The notes under the pieces are model-generated. The model saw only the letters and a list, made by a program, of their open reading frames with translations. It ran no database searches and was not told the DNA's origin. Position numbers and translations under genes: made by a program. 64,000 nt of DNA, from NCBI GenBank assembly GCA_015075375.1, contig JABTUM010000001.1:1049201-1113200 (forward strand), written 5' to 3'. The DNA comes from Planctomycetota bacterium. Its GTDB lineage: Bacteria; Planctomycetota; SZUA-567; H5-PLA8. Below are positions 35,501 through 45,200 of the stretch, piece by piece (position 1 is the stretch's first letter; each line of letters begins with the position of its first letter).

Positions 35501-38500
35501 CGGTCCCTCGCGCGCCGCTGTAAAAGCGCACCGCGCCCGGATCGTGCGTCTCGAACAGATGCAGCTTTCGGTACGGCTCCGCCACCGGTTCCACCACGCG
35601 GTGGTGCGCGACCGTCACGCCGTGAATCTTCAGGAACGCGCAGCGCAGTTCGTGAACCAGCGCTTCGACCGCCGGCCGGTCGCCGCCGACCACGCACGCC
35701 GTCGGCGAATTGACGATCAAAAGCGCCGCGCGCGGCTTCCCGCGCAGCGCCGTCTCGACCTCGCGCGCCGGGCGGTCCACCATCCCCACCGTCCACTCCA
35801 GCGGTTCGTCGTCGGCCAGCTTCCACGCGCGCCGCACCGACCGGCACGCGCCGGCCAAGTCGGCCGTAAAGAGCGTCGAAGCGTGCAGCCGCTCCAGCAT
35901 CTCGTCGCGCGCGCGCCAGACGCGCAGTCCGAACAAGCTCGCCGACTCGCCCAGGCTGTAGCCCAGCGCCAGCGCCGGTTCGAGCCCGAAGCCGCGCAGC
36001 AGATCCGTCATCAGCGTCCCGAACGCCACCTGTCCCATCAACTGCTCCAGCGGCGGCGCCTCGGTCCGTGCGCCGGGCTCGCCGGACCAGAACAGATCGG
36101 GCCGCAGTTGGTCGAAAAGCCGCTCGTTCTCCGCGTCCTGCCGCCGCGGAATCTCCGGCCAGCGCGCGCAAAGCCCGCGGCCCATCCCCGCGAACGCGTT
36201 GCCTGAGCCAGGGTAGACGAACGCGAGTTTCCCCGCCGAACCCAGCGGCTCCGCCGTGAAATACACCTGCTCCAGGGCGCCTCCGCGCCGCGCCGCCGAA
36301 CCCTCAAGCACCTGCCGCGCCGCCGCGATCTGGCGCTTCAGGTCTTCGAAATCGGATGCGATCAGCGCCAGCCCCAGCTTGCGAGCGGCGTTCGAGGGAT
36401 ACGCGCGCAGCCACGCCGCCGCCCGCGCTTCCGGATCGCCGCCCGCTTCGAAGGCCGCCAATCGCTCCAGCAGCGCCGCCAGCTCTTGTGGCGTATCGGC
36501 TTCCAACGCGAAAAGCACCTCGCGCGGCGGACCCATTCGCGTGCGGCGCTGCGCAGGAGTTCCCGTTGCGCGCGCCGCGTACTCTTCCAGCACCGCGTGC
36601 GCGCACGTGCCCCCTTCGGCGCGGACGCTGACGGACGCGCGGCGCGGCCCGTCAGCGCGATTGCGCAGCCAGTAACGCGACGCGGCCTCCGCAGACGCCG
36701 GAAGCATCTCTTGATGCAGACACACGCATGCCCGCACCAGCGCCGCCAAACCCGAGGCCGCTCCCGCGTGTCCGAAAATCGATGCCGCGTGCCCCCACGC
36801 GCCTTCCGGCGACTCTTCGTCCGGCGGCGCAGCCAACTCCGCATAGCCCACGCGTTGCGCATCGTCGCCGGCTTGCGCGCACGCGCGCTCTTGCGCGGCC
36901 TCCAATCCACGCGCGTGCCCCGCCCCGCTCAGCCCTACCCCGCGCAGCACCGCATACACGCGATCGCCGTCGCGTTGCGCGTCCGAAAGCCGCTTCAGAA
37001 CCAGCGCCGCCGCGCCTTCGCCCGGAAGCGCGCGCCCGGCCTCGTGCAGCGCGCGCGGGTCGCCGGCCAGATCCACCGCGCCCACCAGCGCCCGGTCGAT
37101 CTCCCCCGCGCGCAGGGCCTGCGCGGCCACGTGCAGCGCACTCAAGCCGCTCGCTTCTTCGCACGAAAGCGTGTGGCTCGGCCCGCCGCAGCGGAACTCA
37201 CGCGCGATTCGGCTCGCCACGATCCCGCCCAGCGCGCCCATCGTCCGGTTCGCGTTCAACGCCGGACCGTACGCCTCGCGCAGCGCCTCCTGCCACGCCG
37301 CCCCGGCCGCGCCATCGATGGCGCGGCCTGCCGGCAGCGTCCAGCGCAACTGGAAGTTCGTCGTGTTCAGGTCCAGCTCGAGGCCGATGTAAATCCCCAT
37401 GCGCACGCCCAAATCGCCGGTCAGCCCCGCATCTTGAAGGGCGCCCGCGGCGACTTGCAGCATCAACACCTGCTGCGGCAGCATCTCCGCGAGTTCGTGC
37501 GGCGGAATTCGGAAGCGTCCCGCCGGCACGCGCAGTTCGTCGATGAAGTACCCGCGCGGCGCGCGCGCTCCGCGCGCGCGGAACCACGCGCTTTGCTCAA
37601 CGCCCCACCAGCCGGCCGGCGGCTGCGGCGCATCGGACCGGCCGCCCAGCGCGCGTTCCTGGAACGCTTGCAGCGTCTCCCAAGGACCGAAATGCGCCTC
37701 CATCCCCACGACGGCCAGCGCCTCGGCGGGCCCTCGAGCGCCGGCCGAACGGACCTCCAGCGGCGCGGGCGCCGGAGCTTCCGGCGCGCCCGGCCACTCT
37801 TCGACCAGCAGGTGCGCGTTGATCCCGCCAAAGCCGAACGCGCTGACCGCGGCGCGGCGCGCCTGCCCCGGACTTCGGCGCGGCCACGGCCGCGCGGCGC
37901 TTAGGACCTCGAACGGCGCATCGTTCAGCGCCACATTCGGCGCCGCGTGCTCGAAGTGCGCCGTCGGCGGCTGCGTCTCCTCGCGCAGCGCCAGCAGCGT
38001 CTTGGCCAGCCCCGCCGCGCCGGCTCCGGTAAGCAAATGGCCCACGTTCGACTTCACGCCGCCGATCGCACAGCGCCGGCCGCTCGAACCCCACAGTTCC
38101 TTCAAGCTGTTGAACTCGACCGCATCGCCCAGCGGCGTGCCCGTCGCGTGGCACTCAATGTGATCGACGTCCTGCGGCGTCCAGCCCGCTTGCGCGTACG
38201 CCGCGCGCATCGCTCGCAACTGGCCTTCCGAATGCGGCGCGAGCAGGCTCCCGTGGATGTCGTTGGACAGTCCGATGCCGTGGATCGTCGCGTGGATGCG
38301 GTCGCCGTCGCGCAGCGCGTCGGCCAGGCGCTTGAGCAGGAAAATTCCCGCGCCTTCGCCCACCACCAGGCCGTCGGCCTTTGCGTCGAACGGCGCGCAC
38401 CGTCCGCTCGGCGAAAGCGCGCGCAACTGCGCAAAGCCCATCTGCGTGTAGAGCCCGTCGGGGCGCGAGAGCCCGCCCGCGAGCATCGCGTCGGCGCGGC

Positions 38501-39143
38501 CGGAAAGCAGTTCGTCCACCGCCAGCTTCAGGGCGTACAGCGCCGAAGCGCACGCGGCGTCGAGCGTGAATGCGCCTCCGCCCAGCCGCAATGCGTGCGC
38601 CAGCACCCCCGCCGGAAGGCCCGCGACCAGCCGGTTCTGAGCCGCCACCGGCGCTTCCCCGGCACGCGCCGCGCCGGCCACCTGCTCCTCGAACGTCCGC
38701 CCCAGGACTTCCCGCGCCAGCGCCGAAGCGTGTTCGGTCGGCAGCGCGATATTGCCCAGGATCACCCCGGTGCGCCGCCGGTCCAGCCCCGCCGTCACAC
38801 CGGAACGAAACGCGTCCACGCCCGCTCGCAGCACCAGCGAGAAAAGCGGGTCCATCCGCGCCAGCCACGCCGCATCGACGTGCAGATCGGGTGTGGGTTC
38901 GAAGCGGATCTCGTCGAGGAAGCAGCCGCGCACCGAGTACACTTTGTCGGCGCGGCCGGGCTGCGGATCGTAATAGGCTTCTTTCGGCAGCGGCCAGCGC
39001 CCGTCGGGCACGTCGCGCGCCGCGGAGATCCCGTCGCGGACGTTGCGCCAAAAGCCCGCGAGGTCCGCCGCGCCGGGGAAGACCGCGCCCAGGCCGACGA
39101 TGGCGATGCGGCGGTCGAACTGCTGCGCCGAAGCCCCCTCCAC
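32529..39143 (-). CDS. pfaC: PfaC-type polyunsaturated fatty acid synthase subunit with fused AT (KS-CLF-AT-DH pairs)
   Basis: The 2204-aa protein reads, in order: a KS at about 10-450 with Cys198 in DAACAS, His332 and His369; a KS-like chain-length factor at about 475-855 in which the Cys position is Glu663; an AT at about 970-1310 with Ser1063 in GYSLGES, the role of PfaB in other systems; a helical Pro/Ala linker; then four hotdog folds at about 1460-2204. The second and fourth hotdogs have FabA/FabZ-type active sites, His1720/Glu1734 and His2106/Glu2120, each spaced by 14. The first and third lack this pattern and are probably structural. It elongates and dehydrates/isomerises the growing polyene. 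The start is GTG at 39143 behind GGGGGAG. It lies 75 bp after pfaA. Confidence 0.93.
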   Translation of the reverse strand: MEGASAQQFDRRIAIVGLGAVFPGAADLAGFWRNVRDGISAARDVPDGRWPLPKEAYYDPQPGRADKVYSVRGCFLDEIRFEPTPDLHVDAAWLARMDPLFSLVLRAGVDAFRSGVTAGLDRRRTGVILGNIALPTEHASALAREVLGRTFEEQVAGAARAGEAPVAAQNRLVAGLPAGVLAHALRLGGGAFTLDAACASALYALKLAVDELLSGRADAMLAGGLSRPDGLYTQMGFAQLRALSPSGRCAPFDAKADGLVVGEGAGIFLLKRLADALRDGDRIHATIHGIGLSNDIHGSLLAPHSEGQLRAMRAAYAQAGWTPQDVDHIECHATGTPLGDAVEFNSLKELWGSSGRRCAIGGVKSNVGHLLTGAGAAGLAKTLLALREETQPPTAHFEHAAPNVALNDAPFEVLSAARPWPRRSPGQARRAAVSAFGFGGINAHLLVEEWPGAPEAPAPAPLEVRSAGARGPAEALAVVGMEAHFGPWETLQAFQERALGGRSDAPQPPAGWWGVEQSAWFRARGARAPRGYFIDELRVPAGRFRIPPHELAEMLPQQVLMLQVAAGALQDAGLTGDLGVRMGIYIGLELDLNTTNFQLRWTLPAGRAIDGAAGAAWQEALREAYGPALNANRTMGALGGIVASRIAREFRCGGPSHTLSCEEASGLSALHVAAQALRAGEIDRALVGAVDLAGDPRALHEAGRALPGEGAAALVLKRLSDAQRDGDRVYAVLRGVGLSGAGHARGLEAAQERACAQAGDDAQRVGYAELAAPPDEESPEGAWGHAASIFGHAGAASGLAALVRACVCLHQEMLPASAEAASRYWLRNRADGPRRASVSVRAEGGTCAHAVLEEYAARATGTPAQRRTRMGPPREVLFALEADTPQELAALLERLAAFEAGGDPEARAAAWLRAYPSNAARKLGLALIASDFEDLKRQIAAARQVLEGSAARRGGALEQVYFTAEPLGSAGKLAFVYPGSGNAFAGMGRGLCARWPEIPRRQDAENERLFDQLRPDLFWSGEPGARTEAPPLEQLMGQVAFGTLMTDLLRGFGLEPALALGYSLGESASLFGLRVWRARDEMLERLHASTLFTADLAGACRSVRRAWKLADDEPLEWTVGMVDRPAREVETALRGKPRAALLIVNSPTACVVGGDRPAVEALVHELRCAFLKIHGVTVAHHRVVEPVAEPYRKLHLFETHDPGAVRFYSGARGTAYEIGPERCAEAIQAQALNTIDFPRLVANAYADGARIFVEIGPGSSCTQMIRKILAERPHRACSASLMGQDEAATVLRVLAQCVAERVPVRLDGLYASAGADEKIEARAHEKLLALPVRPGAFRVPPPPAVQPERAPAPTVSAAPRAGAPETALAESFRNAESARMRAHAQYLSFAEDLNRAMASTVSAQLALLERLQADPAALAERVSAPPVAAPARVFMDRAQCMEFAIGSIGKVLGAAFAAVDAHPTRVRLPDEPLMLVDRILEVEGEPLSLSSGRVVTEHDVRPGAWYLDGGRIPTCIAVEAGQADLFLSGYLGIDFKTAGLAMYRLLDAVVTFHQSLPEPGQTIRYDIRIERFFRQGQTYLFRFSFESTVNGRPLLTMQNGCAGFFTPEELAAGQGIVHTELDKRAIPGKGPADWQPPVALAETERYTDAQIAALRRGDLAACFGPAFANLALNEPPRLPGGRMELVDRVIRLDPKGGRYGLGQIDAEMDIRPDDWFLTCHFSDDRVMPGTLMYECCMHTLRILLLRMGWVAEHARTICEPVPGVASQLKCRGQVIESTRKVMYRISLKEFGFGPEPYAIADALMFADGKPIVEITDMSVRLAGLSRADLERVWSGACPARASGERKPAVYDFDRIHAFAVGKPSVAFGKPYEIFDASGETGTGRVIARLPGPPYQFLDRITAVDAAPWEMKAGITVEAQYDVPPDAWYFAAHRGQGMPFAVLLEIALQPCGWLAAYMGSALTSATDLSFRNLGGAGRQLRAVGPDAGTLTITVKSTKISASGGMIIQHYDLDVRGAAGPVYSGNTYFGFFGKEALAQQVGIRDAKPYRETQAGEAFAFPEQAPYPDAQLRMLDRVDAFVPAGGPAGLGFLRGSLDVDPRTWFFKAHFFQDPVCPGSLGLESFLQLAGVAARARWGERTLLHAMTLGQDHQWIYRGQIVPKDRRVTVEACITRVDDSARKIWAEGFLSVDGRLIYQMKDFGLQAL

Positions 39144-39218
39144 GTCGCTCCCCCGTCGCGCGCGCCGCGTACGGCGCGCCGCTCATCGAACCGTCCGGCT
39201 GTGGGATTTACCCGCGCG

Positions 39219-42200
39219 TCAGCCCGCGGCGCTGTTGCGCCGGAAGGCTTGTTCCAGGGCCGCGTCGATCACGCACTCGAATTCGTCCAGCCGCGCCAGC
39301 AGCTTCCCGCTCGCGTCGCTGAACTCCATCTCTGCCGCGGCCATCTGCGCCTTGCGCTTCGTGATCCGGATCGCGATGCGGACCTCCCGGCCCGCCACCG
39401 GCGCCGCGTACTGCCGGAAGCGCCCCATCCGGCACGGCAGCGAGCCCGCACCCAGTTGCTCCAGGCTCCACAGAATCATCATCTGGAAGGCGCAGTCCAC
39501 CGCGAGCGGATCGGTCAGCCACTGGCGGCGCAGCGGCTTGAGCAGCCATTGCGACGGCGCCGGAGCGCCCGAGGCGAGCGCCACGATCCCGTCGGCGCCG
39601 CAGCCTTCGATGCGCTTCAAGCCTTGCAGCGCCGGGCCGTGGAAGAGCAGATCGGCGTACGCCTTCCCGGCGGCGTGCGGATACGCCGGTACCGCCAGCC
39701 CGCCAAGCTTCGCCGCCGGTGCGGCCGGCGCCGCGCCAAGCGGAGCCAGCAGCACCTTCCCGCTGGCGTGCAGACGCGCGCGCGCCTGCGCGCCGGGCTC
39801 GGTGCTCCACAGTTCCACCTCGACCGCCTGCAAGCCGTCCGCGGCCGGCGCGGCCTTGCCCGCGTGGAAGCGCAGCGCCAGCGGAACCTCGGACTTCAAG
39901 ACCACGCCCTTCAGCACATGCAGATCGTCGAGCCCCGCGAAGGAAAGTCCCGGATGTCCGTGCAGCGCCGCGTGCGCGAAGCCTTCCGCGATCAGCGCCA
40001 GCGGCAGCACCGCGTGCCCGTCCATCGCGTGATCGCGCAGCACCGGCCACTCCGCGACGCTCACCTGCTGCTCGTACGCCAGCGGTATCGACGGCTGCAA
40101 CGCCCCGCCCGCGGCCGGCGCCGCGCCGTGCGCGCCCAGCACCGTCACCTCCACCGGGCACTCGCCGCTCGAACAAATCTCGTGAATCAGGAACTCCGCG
40201 CCCGCCTGAAGATCGATCAGGCCCACGCCTTCCTGCGCGAAGATCTTCTGCAGGCTCGCGTTGACCATCCCGCCGTTCCACGGGCCCCAGTTGATCGAAA
40301 CCACGCGCGCCTTCGGACGCCGCCGCGCCTGCTGCTGCGCGACTTTGTTCAGCACCTCGTTGCTCACCGCGTACGCCACCTGTCCGCGCCGCCCGAAGCG
40401 CCCCGTCGAGGACGAAAAGAGCACCAGCAGCCGCAGCGCCTCGGGGCATTCCGCGTCGATCGCATCCAGCAGCCCGCGCAGGCCCACCACCTTCGTGTCG
40501 TAGACCGAATCGAACTGCTCCGCCGTCTTCTCTTCGATCAGCCGGTCGGCCAGCACCCCCGCGCCGTGGATCAATCCCCGCACCGGGCCGGCTTCCGCGC
40601 ACGCCGCGCGAATCGCCGCGCGCACCGCCGCGGCATCGCGCACGTCGGCCGGGCGGTAGATCACCCGCGCGCCCGCTTCGCGCATCCGGTCGAGATTCTT
40701 CAGCAGCCGCCGGTTGGTCACGATGCGCCGCAGTTCGGCCTCGATCGCCTTCGGCGTCGCCGGGTGCCCGTTCTTCCGCGCCAGCAACGCCTGCTTGATC
40801 TGCGCTTCGCCGCTCAGAGTGGCCAGCCAGTCCGGCTCGGCTTCCGGCTCGGGGCTGCGGCCCAAAAGCAGCAGCGTCGGCTTGAACGCGCGCGCCAGCG
40901 CCACCGATACTTCCGCGGTGATCCCGTGAGCCCCGCCGCTGACCACGATCAGTTCGCCCGCCGCCACCGGGGGCTGCGGCGCGCGGCCGTTCAACGGAAT
41001 CGGCGCCAGTTCCAGGTGCCAGCGTCCCTTGCGGCTCAGGCCCACTTCCACCGGCCCGGCCCGCAGCAGTTCCTCGGCGATCCGCGCCGCCGCCGCTTCC
41101 GGCGATTCGAAATCCCCCGCCAGATCCAGCGCGCGCACCTGCACTTCCGGCCACTCATGCAGCGCCGTTTTGGTCAACCCCGCCAGCCCGCCCGACTCCG
41201 GCTGCCGGATGTCGTCGTCGCCGTTCAGCCCGAAGCACCCGTCCAGCCGCGAGACCGTCGCCAGCACCGCGCCGCCCGCCGCCCCCGCCTTGCGCAAGCC
41301 CGCCGCAGAACCTTGCAGCAGCAGGAACGCATCCTTAAGGAAGCGGTCGTGCGCGCCGGCCTCGGGCGCGATGATCACCAGCCCCGCCAGCCGTTCCGGG
41401 CGTTCCGCCAATTGCTCGCCCACTCGGATCAGCCGCGTCGACCGCCCCAGCGCCTTCAGCCGCTGTTCCAGGCACGCCGCGAATGCCGAACCGTCGTCGG
41501 TGATCCAGATCGGCGCGCCGGCGGCCAAGTTCAGCACCGCCTCGCCGCCGCGATCTTCCAAGCCCTTCACGCGCAGCACCAGCCGCTCCAGGCCCGCGTG
41601 CGGCGCGCTTTCCGCGGCGTGGTGCTTGGGTTCGGCCGGAACCGCAACCTTGCGCGGCGCGTCCTGCGGCGCGGCCGCCGGCGCCGCGGCGTCCTCCGAT
41701 AGATACGCGACGATCTGCTCCAGCGTCCGCAGCGCCCCCAGCCGGTCCGAGGCCACCGCCGGCGCTTCGGGGAAGCGTTCCTGCAGCACCGAGAGAATCT
41801 CGACGCGCTTGATCGAATCGATCCCCAGGTCGGCTTCCAGATCCATCCCCAGGTTCAGCATCTCCAGCGGATAGCCCGTCTTCTCGGCCACCGTTTCGAG
41901 CAGGATCTGCGCCAGCTTCCCGGTATTCGATCCGCTCCCCGCCGCGCGCGCGGCCGAAGCCGCCGGTGCCGGTGCCGCCGCCACGGGCATTCCCGCGCTA
42001 CCCGAACCCAGCAGCGCCACAATCTCCTTCAGCGTCCGGATCGCGCCCAGCCGGTCCGAACCCAGCGCCGGCAGGCCCGGCAGCTTCTCCTGCAACTGCG
42101 AGAGAATCTCCACGCGCTTGATCGAATCGATGCCTAAGTCGGCCTCGAGATCCATCTCCAGCGCGAGCATCTCGCGCGGATACCCCGTCGCTGCGGCCAC

Positions 42201-45200
42201 CGTCTCCAGCAGCGTCGTCTCCAACTGCGCGGCAGCCTGCGCGGCCGCCGGAGCCGCTGCGACGGGCGCGGCCGAAATCTCCACCGGTGCGGGCATCGCG
42301 GCCATCGGAGTCGGCGTCGGAATCGCCGCGGCCGGAACCGGCAGCGCCGCCGCCGGACTCGGAGCGGCCGGCGTGCCGGACGTCCCGAAGAGCACCTGCT
42401 GCTGCTGCTCCAACAGCATCTGGAAGCTGCGCACCGCCTGCTGCTGGCCTTCGAGGAACTGCCGGTGCAGGTTCGCCGTCTGTTCCTGCAGGCTTTGCAG
42501 CGTCAGCATGTTCGCCTGAATCGCGCGCAACGCTTCGGACGCCAGCGTGCCGCTGGCCGGCAACGGCGCGGAAACGGCCGGCGCGAGCGGCGCGCGGACT
42601 TCGGCACGCGGCGGCGCTTGAACCGGCGCCGGCGACGGCGGCAACGCTACCGGCGCGGCGGGCTGAGGTTTGGGAGGCTGGTGCGTCCTGGGCTTCACGT
42701 AATTCGCTCCGCAAATCGGTACCGTCAAACGCGCGCGCGCCGCGGCATCGGGCTCCCGCAGCGCCGCTCCCGGCGTATCCCAGCGCGTCAAATCGAGACT
42801 CAGGCCCAGCGCCGCCAACTGCGCCAGCGCGCGCGCCAGATCCGACAACCCGCCGCGCCGCCCGCTGCTCGCGTCCACCGCGCACGATGCGTGCGGGCGC
42901 GAACCCAGGATCGCCTGGACCAGCCCGGTCAGCCGCGCTCCGGGGCCGACTTCCAGGAAGATCCGCGCGCCCGCCGCGTACAGGTTCTCGACGCACTGCT
43001 CGAATTCGACGGGCTCGGCCAGTTGCCGTGCCAGCAGCGCGCGCGCCGCGGCCGGCTCGCCCGGATACGGCTGCGCCGTCGTGTTCGCGAAGACCGTCCG
43101 CTCCGAAGGCGCGTGGAACGCGTGTCGCTCCAGCGCCGCCGCGAACGGTTCGCGCGCCGCCGCCACCAGCGGGCTGTGGAACGCCGCCGCCACCGCCAGC
43201 CGCTTATGCTTCAGCCCGTGCCGCTCCAGCACCTCCGCCGCGCGCTCGATCTCGCCCGTCGGGCCCGAGAGCACGCACTGCGCCGGCGCGTTGCGGTTGG
43301 CGATCACCACACCGGGCGCCGCCGCTTCGCGCAGCGCTTCCTGCACGCGCACCAGCGGAGCCTGCACCGCCAGCATCGTCCCCGGATCGGACTCGGCGTC
43401 CGTTCCTCCGCGCCCCGCGCGCGCCATCAGATCCCCGCGCGCCTGCGATAGCGCGTGGAACGCCGCGTCGTCGAAACGCCCCGCCGCGCACAGCGCCGCC
43501 AGTTCGCCGTAGCTGTGCCCCGCCAGGAAATCCGGCTTCAGCCCGAACGGCTCCAGCACCCGCCACGCGCCCAGACTCACCGCGCCCAGCGCCGGCTGCG
43601 CGTGCTGCGTCGCCTGCAAGCGCGCCGCCTGCGCCTCGCGCGCCGCTTCCGTGAACGCCGTCGGAGGATAGATCATCGCGCTCAGCGGCGTTCCCTGCCC
43701 GTCCGGATCGAACGCGCCGTCGGCTTCGATCAGCACCTGCTGGAACGCCGGAAAGCGGCAGGCCCACTCGCGGAACATGCCCACGTACTGCGCGCCTTGG
43801 CCGGGGAACAAGAGCGCCAGCTTGCCCGCAAGCTCCCCGCTCCCGTACGCCGTCCCGTCCGGCAGCGACCAGAACGCCTCCCCGCCGCGCTGCGCCAGCA
43901 GGCTCTTCAGCGCCGCGATCCGCTGCGGCAGGTCCGGCTTGTCCGACTCGATCGGCAGCACCAGACGGCACGGCTGCTTGGGATCGAACGACTCGCGCGA
44001 TCGCGCCGCCCGCGCGCGCAGCGTCAGCGCGTCCAGCGGAACGGCGAATGCGTCGAGCTTCGCGGCCAGCGCCGCGGGGTCCGCCGCCGAGAACGCCAGC
44101 ACCTGATCCTTCCCGTCCCAGTCGATCTCCGGCTTCGGCTCGCCGGCTTCTTCCAGCACGCAGTGGAAGTTGCTCCCGCCGAACCCGAACGCGCTCACCC
44201 CGGCCCGCCGCGGATGCCCCGCCTTCGGCAGCCACGGCCGCGCCTGCGTGTTCACGTAGAACGGCGTCTCGCCCGAAGCCAGCTTCTCCGTCGGATCCTC
44301 GATCTTGATCGTCGGCGGCAGAACTTTGTGGTGCAGCGCCAGCGCCGCCTTGATCACACCGGCGATTCCCGCCGCCGCCTTGGTGTGCCCGATCTGCGAT
44401 TTCACCGAACCCAGCGCGCACCACGGAGCGCCCGTCTTCGACGCGCCGAAAACTTCGGCCAGCGCCGAGACTTCCGTCGCGTCGCCCACGCGCGTGCCCG
44501 TCCCGTGCGCCTCGATCAGCTCGATCGTGTCCGGCGTCACGCCCGCGAGCCGGTACGCTTCGCGCAGCGCGCGCTGCTGGCCCGCCGCCTTCGGCGCGTA
44601 AATCGCGCTGCCCTTGCCGTCGCTCGAAGAACCCACGCTTTTGATCACCGCGTACACGCGGTCGCCGTCGCGGCGCGCATCGCTCAGCCGCTTCAGCACC
44701 ACCACGCCGATCCCTTCGCCCAGGATCGTGCCGTCCGCGGCCTTGTCGAACGGGCGCGCGTCGCCCGTCGGCGAAAGCGCCGGGGTTTTGCTGAAGCACA
44801 TGAACATGAAGATGTCGTTGAACGTATCCACGCCGCCGGTCACCACGACGTCCGACCGCCCCGACGCCAGCTCCAGCCCGGCCAGATGCACCGCGCCCAG
44901 CGAACTCGCGCACGCCGCGTCCACCACGCAGTTCGTGCCGCCCAAATTCAGCCGGTTCGCGATCCGCCCGGCGACTACGTTGCCCAGCAGGCCGGGGAAC
45001 GAATTCTCCTGCCACGGCACGTACTGCTCGGAAATCCGCTCGACGACGTCCTGCGTCGTCGCTTCGTCGACGCCCGCATCCCGCAGCGCCTTGCGCCACA
45101 GCGGATGCCCCAGCCGCGCGCCCAGCGGCACCACCAGTTCCAGCGTCCCCGTCACGCCCAGGATCACGCTCACCCGCTCGCGGTCGAACGCCGCGTCCGG

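Noticed and set aside
32694..36206. 1170-residue open frame on the plus strand opposite the DH and AT domains
   Set aside because: Same reason: antisense to conserved hotdog and AT motifs, no domain of its own.
37947..41702. Very long open frame on the plus strand opposite the Pfa genes
   Set aside because: It is antisense to well-supported KS, AT and KR domains; its Arg/Ala/Gln-rich, repeat-poor translation is a by-product of GC-rich codons on the other strand.
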